Part shown: piece by piece, positions 58,201-64,000 of the stretch | How the letters are laid out: each line of letters opens with the position of its first letter | Position numbering within the stretch: the first letter of the stretch is position 1 | From: Datisca glomerata | Taxonomy: Eukaryota; Streptophyta; Magnoliopsida; Cucurbitales; Datiscaceae | Reading direction: 5' to 3' | DNA: 64,000 bases | Assembly (NCBI GenBank): GCA_003255025.1 | Contig: QANY01013229.1 | Coordinates: 372,001 to 436,000 of the forward strand | Position numbers and translations under genes: made by a program | The notes under the pieces: generated by a model | The model's input: the letters and a program-made list of their open reading frames with translations, nothing else | The model's database searches: none | What the model was told of the DNA's origin: nothing

Positions 58201-59110
58201 GAGTAATCGAGCTTGTACACAATTTCTTCAATATAGCAATCGATTGTATCATCAAGTTACTGGTCCTTTGATTGTTTTCATTACATGATGTATGTGGGAT
58301 GCATCGATCCGTTATGCTTAATGTGCCTTCTATATGTGATGTAGGCATCTCGTTGTCTTTAGGTTCGGCGAACCTAGGCGGGCTTCATGGGGTCAAATTT
58401 CAAAATATAAATTTTAAGGGGATCAAATTTTAAACAATTTCAAAATTTTAGAATGTGAGGATCCCTCTCCCTTCTCCCCCTATTTAAAGGGTTTCGACCC
58501 ATTTTAATCACCTCCTTCTCCTCCTCTTTTGAAAAGAAATCAAACAAAGCTAAACCTTCATCTTCCTTTCATCCCTATTTGTTTTTCTGCTGGAGCTTAA
58601 TACTGGACTCCTCTTGCCAAAATGGGGGTGAGTTGCACCTCTTCGTTGAGCAAGTTGCATTTTTATGTGAATAAAATTTTTGTTGCATTTTTATGTTATA
58701 TGTGGTTGAGATTCTTGGGTATGATTAGTATGGGTGGTTGAGAAAAGAGTGGTGGGGATTGAGACCTCCACAAATTCACGTGAATGACAACTAAAGTTGA
58801 GGGACTTTCTTTAGCTTTAGTAACCACTCTGTAACTTGATAAATTCTTCTCCACTATTTGCATCATCTTACATTACTGCCTTATATACATATTGTCAATG
58901 AATGGCCACTTGTTGATTTGTACTTCGAATTGGATGACTTTGGAATTGCCTAGAAGTTTTTTGATAAAATGTCTGTGAAGGGAGGGGGAGTTCAGTGGCG
59001 GGAGCTCATTTATGGGGGAGTCCAGTGGCAGTATGAGGGGTGAGGTTGAGTAGCGGCATGAGGGAGTGAACTGCAGTGACGGGTTGAGCATGGGTCTAGT
59101 GGCAGCATTG
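58200..59110. other. Internal untranslated part of the gypsy-like element
   Basis: No coding content is recognised. Part is AT-rich (58390-58460) and part pyrimidine-rich (58465-58560). It lies on the 3' side of the element in sense orientation. Confidence 0.4.
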
Positions 59111-59114
59111 AGGG

Positions 59115-59250
59115 AGTGGGAGTCCAACGGTGGCTTTGCTTGGCGTGGGAGTCCAGTGGCGGCTTTGCTTGGCGTGGGAGTCCAGTGGCGGCTTTGCTTG
59201 ATGGGGGAGTCCAGTGACGGCTTTGCTTGATGGGGGAGTCCAGCGGTGGT
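59115..59250. repeat. Minisatellite, ~31-bp unit, about four copies
   Basis: The unit GGGAGTCCAGTGGCGGCTTT followed by GCTTGGCGTGG repeats nearly perfectly at about 59118-59240. Weaker GGGAGTCCAGTGG-like copies extend back to about 58985. Confidence 0.85.
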
Positions 59251-59519
59251 TTGGGGGAGGGGTGCAATGGCGACATGGACTCAGGTGTTTTCTTTGCTTG
59301 CTCTAACCAAGTCTTTGTTTTACTTGTAGATCTTGCTTTCAAAGACCATCAAGTAGTCACCTTGTGAACCAGTAGGAGTCGGGCTCTCTACTATGGATTT
59401 CTCTCTTCAGGTGAGTGAAATACTCATTACTATACTTAAAAAAATTTGCAAGTAGGATGTCTCATGATGAACATGCTTCCCTTATAGGAGGTTTGCAGTA
59501 TGCTTCCCCCCTTAGGAAA

Positions 59520-60010
59520 ATTTTTAAAAAGATTTGCCTCCATCAGACATGCCTCCATTGAACGTGCTTTCCCTATGAGGTGCTTGTAATGTGCGCCCCC
59601 CCTTGGGGAATTTCAAAAATTTGTCTCCATTGAACACGCCTCCATTGAACGTGCCTCCATCATAGGGTGTTTGTAGTATGCTTCCCCCTTTGGAATAATT
59701 TTGAAATTTTTTGCCTCCATTGGACATGCCTCCATTGAACGTGCCTCCGTCATAGGGTGTTTGTAGTATGCTTCCCCCTTTAGGAAATTTTTGATAAATG
59801 TGGCCTTTATTGGACATGTCTCCATTAAACGTGTCTCCATCATAGGGTGCTTGTAGGATGCTTCTCCCATAAGAAAAAATTAAAAAAATTCACCCCCGTT
59901 GGACATGCCTTCCCTATAAGGTGTTTGTAGTATGTTTCTCTCCTTAAGAAAATTTCAAAAAAAAAAATCCTCCTGTGGACATGCCTCCGTCATAGGGTGT
60001 TTCTAACGTG
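59520..60010. repeat. Tandem repeat, ~90-bp unit, about five copies
   Basis: CATAGGGTGTTTGTAGTATG starts at 59661, 59751 and 59841 (90-bp spacing). More diverged copies lie at 59575 and 59920-60005. Each unit also has TGCCTCCATTGGACATGCC-like text and a CCCCCTTNGGAAAATTT block. Frames at 59524-59870 (minus) are products of the repeat. Confidence 0.8.
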
Positions 60011-60054
60011 CTAGCCCTCTAGGAGAATTTTGAAAGAAATTTCCTCCGTGCTAA

Positions 60055-60195
60055 AGTGCCTCCGTTGAGGAGTGTTGAACTGCCTTGTCATTAGGAGTAC
60101 TGAAGTGCCTCCGCTGAGGAGTGTCGAAGTGTCTCTGTTGAGGAGTATTGAAGTGCCTCCGCTGAGGAGTGCTAAACTACCTCCGATGAGGAGTG
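60055..60195. repeat. Minisatellite, ~24-bp unit
   Basis: Five to six diverged copies of GAGGAGTGTTGAAGTGCCTC immediately before the 60-bp array. Confidence 0.75.
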
Positions 60196-61275
60196 TTGAA
60201 AGCATATGTGTCTCACCAAGCATGATGTCTATCATGGATGTTTTCAAATAGAGGTGTGAAAGCCTATGCATCTCACCAAACATGATGTCTATCATGGATG
60301 TTTTCAAGTAGAGGCAAGAAAGCCTATACACCTTACCAAGCATGATGTCTATCATGGATGTTTTCAAGTAGAGGCGAGAAAGCCTATGCATCTTACCAAG
60401 CATGACGCTTATCATGAGTGTTCTCAAGTAGATGCGTGAAAGCCCATGCGTCTCACCAAGCATGACGTCTATCATGAGTGTTCTCAAGTAGTGGCGTGAA
60501 AGTCTATGCGTCTCACCAAGCATGACGTGTATCATGTGTGTTCTCAAGTTGAGGCGTCAAAGCCTATGCATCTCAACAAACATGACGTCTACATTAGTGT
60601 TCTCAAGAAGTGGCGTGAAAGCCTATGCATCTCACCAAGGATGACATCTATCATAGGTGTTCTCAAGTAAAGGCGTGAAATCCTATGAATCCCATTAACC
60701 ATGACGTCTATCATGGGTGTTCTCAAATAGAGGCGTGAAAGCTTATGCATCTCACCAAGCATGACGTCTATGATGGGTGTTCTCAAGTAGAGGCGTGAAA
60801 GTCTATGCGTCTCACAAAGCATGACGTATATCATGGGTGTTCTCAAGTAGAGGCGTGAAATTCTATGCGTCTCACCAATCATGATGTCTATCATGGGCGT
60901 TCTCAAGTAAAGGCGTGAAAGTCTATGCGTCTCACCAAGTATGACGTTTATCATGGGTGTTCTCAAGTAGAGGCGTGAAAGTCTATGCATCTCACCAAGT
61001 ATGACGTCTATCATGAGTGCTCTCAAGTAGATGCGTGAAAGCCTATGCATCTCACCGAGTGTGACGTTTATTATGGGTGTTCTCAAGTAGAGGCGTGAAA
61101 GTCTAAGCATCTCACCAAACATGATGTCTATCATGGGCGTTCTCAAATAGAGGCGTGAAAGCTTATGCGTCTAACTAAGCATGACGTTTATCATGGGTGT
61201 TCTCAAGTAGAGGCGTGAAAGCCTATGCATGTCACCAAGCATCACCTTTATCATGAATGTTTTTCAAGAAAGGTG
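60195..61275 (-). repeat. 60-bp tandem array, about 18 copies, in frame on the element sense strand
   Basis: The unit on the plus strand is TCTCAAGTAGAGGCGTGAAA, GCCTATGCATCTCACCAAGC, ATGACGTCTATCATGGGTGT. Period is 60 bp with only a 1-bp shift near 60590. On the minus strand it is open in two long frames (61146-60589, 185 codons; 60547-60011, 178 codons) and would specify a 20-residue repeat with core LRTPMIDVMLGETHRLSRLY. It lies downstream of gag in the gypsy-like element. Whether it is translated is unknown. Confidence 0.92.
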
Positions 61276-61289
61276 TTAAGCCCTATTAA

Positions 61290-62640
61290 GTAGTGATATT
61301 TTGTAGCACATCTTTAGAGTCAAAATTATTTGAAGTTCCTCTGATCATTCCAAGTTTGATTACAAAAGAGCGGGCCAACTGGCTTATATCACGCCTGGTT
61401 GCCTCGGTCGCTATTGTTTCAATTAATGACAAAAGTTTTGATATTGGCATGTTCAAGGAAAGGGGGTGGATCTGCCGGTTCGACACCCTTCGTAATGATC
61501 TTGCGCTTCTTTAATTTCACATCAAAGAACCTCCTGAAAAACTTGCACTTTTGGTAGGGTGTGATGTAGTTTAGTGATATCGGCAAAAGTTTGGAAACTC
61601 CTTTCCTCCCTTGTGGGTAGTACGGTGGCCTAAGGAAAAATGATCTTTTTGTCCTTTATCCATACATCTACTAGTGCTTCCACCTTATCCATGGTGCAAG
61701 GGAAAGATGGCGGGTCACTCCTCTCATCTCTACCTCTATTATGGTTGCGCCCTTGTGGTTGTGTAGCCACTACTTGAGGATGGTAGTATCATGTGGTGGG
61801 TCTCCGAGGGTGATCACACGATCACCCCTTTCGGGTTATCGTGGCTTACGTACTGAAGCGCTTGTCCTCTTGGACGCCTCTATCAAGTGGCGAAGGTGAC
61901 AATCCCCAAATTCTCAAGATAGACCTTGTAATTGTCCAACATCCCTCCTATGCGCATCTTGACAAGAGCTTCCTCCTTGCAATCCTCTTGGCGATCCATA
62001 GCCTTCTCCTTGAACCGTTGAACATATGACACAAGCTCGTCATTGATCTTTTGTCTTTCCAGATCCTATGCTAGTTTTCTCCTTTATGACAAAGAATTTC
62101 ACTAACAAAGTTGACACCATTTACGTTCATGTCAAGATCAATTCGGGCGCCAAGCTCACGTACCAAGTGTAAGCGCGATCTGTCAAGGACTTGGAGAATT
62201 CCCTCAAAAGCATGAACTCATTGTAACCATAGGGTCTCATGTCATCAATAGAAAGCATCATGTGTTCCTTGGCACACCCATTTCTACCATTGTACTTTCA
62301 AAACTTTAAGGGAACGTAGTCCACGGGGTATGGTCTCAAGGCTATGTCAGTTGAATATGGTGGTCTGAATTCGACAACAGACTCATTCGAAGACGTTCTT
62401 CTTGAAGCACCTTTTTGAATGACTTCATGGGTAACGAAATGACTACTCCCAACAAGGATGTTCGCGTTTGAGGTAAGGTTAGTCTATGCCATTATAGTAG
62501 TCGGGGTAGTGATGTTGTCCAGAAGTAAGGCATCGGCCATGGTAGTCGGTCTAGGCAAGTCGTCGATCATAAAAGGTAGAGGTGTTGGTGTATCACTAGC
62601 TTATGCACGGGTTGAGAGCTGGTTTGAACATTCAGTTAAA
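61290..62640. other. Gag-derived stretch between the two arrays
   Basis: Holds the degenerate Gag core described with the gag pseudogene. Short plus-strand frames (61293-61514, 61841-62029, 62458-62703) are shadows. Confidence 0.6.
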
Positions 62641-62679
62641 CATGGTTCTAGGCGAACACTTGTGGTTGAACGCCTACAA

Positions 62680-63150
62680 CGAAGGATGGTTGGACGCCCA
62701 TGAGAGAGGTCAGTTGCACGCCTATGGTGGAGGTTGGTTGCGCTCCCATGAAGGATGCTGGTTGCGCGCCCATGGTGGAGGCTGGTTGTGCGCCCATGAT
62801 GGAGGCTGGTTGCACGCCCATGGTAGAGGTAGTCGGTTGCTCGCCCATGATGGAGGTACTCGGTTGCACGCCCATTATGGAGGTACTCGGTTGTACGCCC
62901 ATGATGGAGGCTGGTTGTACTCCCATGATGGAGGCTGGTTTTACTCCCATGGTGGAGGTTAGTTGCGCACCTATGATGGAGGTTAGTTGCACACCCACGG
63001 CGGAGGTAGTCTGTTGCGCGTCCATGTTAGAGGTAGGTTGCACGCCCATGGTGGAGTGGAGGTAGTCGGTTGCGCGCCCATGATGGAGGTTGGTTGCACA
63101 CCAATGATAGAGGCTGGTTGCACGCCCATGGTGGAGGTTGCGGCAGGTGT
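62680..63150 (-). repeat. 24/30-bp minisatellite inside gag
   Basis: About 18 units of ACCATGGGCGCGCAACCAGCCTCC-like text (24 nt on the sense strand), with 30-nt variants having six extra bases. All lengths are multiples of three, so the minus frame 63166-62648 stays open across the array and gives T/I-M-G-A/V-Q-P-A/T-S octads. Confidence 0.88.
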
Positions 63151-63414
63151 TGTGGTGTAGTGGCACTGATGTATGTGTTCAATGTATCAATGACTATCAT
63201 CATCTCAGCGTTAGAAGCTTGGAGTTCCCAGGATGGCTCCAACTTGCTCTTGTATTTGTGTAGGTATGCTTGATGGTAACTCATGAGAGGTGTTTTCCTT
63301 CTCTTGTCCGCGTTTATCGTTGAGTATGGGTCCATCTCCCTCCGTGCGCGATAAAGTTGCTCTTCCCTTTGCATGTCCAGCCATGGTGGTCATTTTCTAG
63401 AATGATAAACCACT

Positions 63415-63433
63415 CGCTAGTGGAGTCGCCGAA
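63415..63433 (-). other. Primer-binding-site-like motif of the gypsy-like element
   Basis: On the minus strand TTCGGCGACTCCACTAGCG follows the LTR end (...GCATTTACA). The GGCGACTCC core resembles tRNA-primed sites of several plant gypsy elements. The exact tRNA is not assigned. Confidence 0.45.
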
Positions 63434-64000
63434 TGTAAATGCAAGGTGTGACGTGGGTGAGTGCGAGAATGGTCTAATCCTTAGCAAGTGACCGGAACAA
63501 CGCTTGAGAACGCTAGAGAGGACGCCGAGAGGTGAAGGAAGAGCACTCTAAACACTCAAGGGTGGGGACAAAATGCTTCCTCTCTCTAGAACTGGGCGCT
63601 TCTCTCTTTAAGGTTTTCATCCTCCAAAATGAAGGAGAAACCCTCCTTTTATAGGTGACAAAAAGGAAGGGGGACCATTACAACAAATCTCATGATTAAT
63701 TGCAAGCTCACCAATCCAAACTTGCCATATTAGTTAAATAATCATGCTTAGGTGGATAAGAGGAGAATCTCTCATGTGCCAATCGGATAACACCACGTGG
63801 GTCTTGTCGAGTGACCATGATCTTGGGGGAATACGCCTAGCCGATGGGGCTCAATGGCGGTATTCACCCAAAGCCTCCTCTCAAAGGAATCTCTTAGGAC
63901 CAAACCCCCTCCCCGAGGTGGTCATACTAGAATAGGTGTCATCTCCAATACGACGTAGCCTCGCCCCTAATCCTACCAATCCACTCTCCCAAGCGCTCCC
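63434..64000 (-). repeat. 5' LTR of the gypsy-like element, incomplete at the window end
   Basis: Direct repeat of the copy starting at 57335. At least 567 bp are present. It retains a segment with a TATA box that the other copy has lost. The far end lies beyond 64000, so neither the full LTR length nor the target duplication can be seen. Confidence 0.75.
63645..63653 (-). promoter_or_regulatory. TATA box in the LTR of the gypsy-like element
   Basis: On the minus strand CTATAAAAGGAGGG is a strong plant TATA consensus. It is in the right orientation to start an RNA near 63615 that runs through the primer site and gag. Confidence 0.6.

Larger units (their letters stand above)
61286..63393 (-). 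pseudogene. Ty3-gypsy-like gag, degenerate, with an expanded peptide repeat
   Basis: The likely start is the ATG at 63393 (MTTMAGHAKGRATLSRTEGD), with a shift to the 115-codon frame 63374-63027 (ASNAEMMIVIDTLNTYISAT). An 8-residue repeat region follows (63166-62648). The capsid-like Gag core is at 62380-61920: ALRPYPVDYVPLKF, then KEHMMLSIDDMRPYGYNEFM and LLREFSKSLTDRAYTWYVSL, followed in other frames by VQRFKEKAMDRQ and KMRIGGMLDNYKVYLENLGI. A more distal part near 61720-61640 reads FPCTMDKVEALVDVWIKDKK. The REFSKSL...AYTWY wording is typical of retrotransposon Gag. Stops separate the parts. Confidence 0.75.
57335..64000 (-). mobile_element. Ty3-gypsy-like element with gag but no visible pol, minisatellite-rich
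   Basis: LTR-like direct repeats start at 57335 (TGTAGAAGCAAGGTGTCGTG) and 63434 (TGTAAATGCAAGGTGTGACG). On the minus strand the sense order is 5' LTR (64000-63434), primer-site-like TTCGGCGACTCC, gag start near 63393, degenerate gag (to about 61290), tandem arrays, and 3' LTR. No RT, integrase or RNase H was found in about 6.1 kb, so the copy resembles a large non-autonomous derivative that depends on a partner. It runs past the window end. Confidence 0.8.

Noticed and set aside
59010..59870. Minus-strand frames with SPIKQ-, GGSILQTPYDGG- or KGEAYYKHPM-type repeats
   Set aside because: They are translations of the 31-bp and 90-bp tandem repeats, not supported as genes.
60011..61146. Two long open frames (178 and 185 codons) as ordinary host genes
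   Set aside because: They consist only of the 60-bp tandem array inside a retroelement; no start context, promoter or domain supports a host gene.
60195..61275. CRISPR-like regular repeat array
   Set aside because: The units are contiguous 60-bp tandem copies without unique spacers, in a plant retroelement.
62603..63065. Plus-strand frames of 119 and 121 codons rich in His/Gly or Cys/Met
   Set aside because: They are antisense readings of the gag minisatellite; the frame on the element's sense strand (minus) explains the region.

Overview
This is a repeat-rich, AT-rich stretch of a plant nuclear genome, most likely a eudicot. The evidence is a plant-specific AP2/ERF transcription factor, an F-box/FBD pseudogene, and many decayed Ty1-copia, Ty3-gypsy and plant L1-type LINE elements. 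Only two genes look intact. One is an intronless, ERF061-like (DREB A-6 type) AP2/ERF factor at 8751-9575 on the minus strand. The other is a three-exon SERF/4F5-type small basic protein at 14164-14654 on the minus strand, whose first intron looks like a minor-spliceosome AT-AC (U12-type) intron. Almost everything else is mobile DNA or repeat. I ran no searches or alignments; family calls rest on motifs read by eye.

Layout. 1-5960: a decayed Ty1-copia element (+) entered in its leader, with gag, protease/integrase, RT/RNase H, polypurine tract and 3' LTR. 5961-8750: intergenic, with an orphan primer-binding-site-like motif. 8751-9575: ERF gene. 9576-14163: mostly unrecognised intergenic DNA. 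14164-14654: SERF gene. 15400-20850: a broken Ty3-gypsy RT/RNase H fragment split by a hAT-like non-autonomous element, followed by MITE-like repeats.

20883-45868: a nested block. A roughly 180-bp AT-rich tandem repeat is seen at 25675-26045, 31430-31690 and 44204-45868. It is interrupted by L1-type LINEs, all on the minus strand. One LINE is in turn interrupted by a second Ty1-copia element (36198-43310) whose 3' LTR is truncated against another LINE piece. Several LINE ends join the repeat at the same motif within the monomer.

45869-57334: intergenic DNA with an inverted repeat (47310-47775), a plus-strand LINE fragment (50090-51090), a roughly 350-bp direct duplication (49706-50056 and 55473-55815) and an F-box/FBD pseudogene (55985-57334, minus).

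57335-64000: most of a Ty3-gypsy-like element on the minus strand. It has two LTR-like direct repeats, a degenerate gag and no visible pol, and it is filled with at least six unrelated minisatellites. Two of these stay largely in frame on the element's sense strand and would specify 8-residue and 20-residue peptide repeats. The element runs off the window end.
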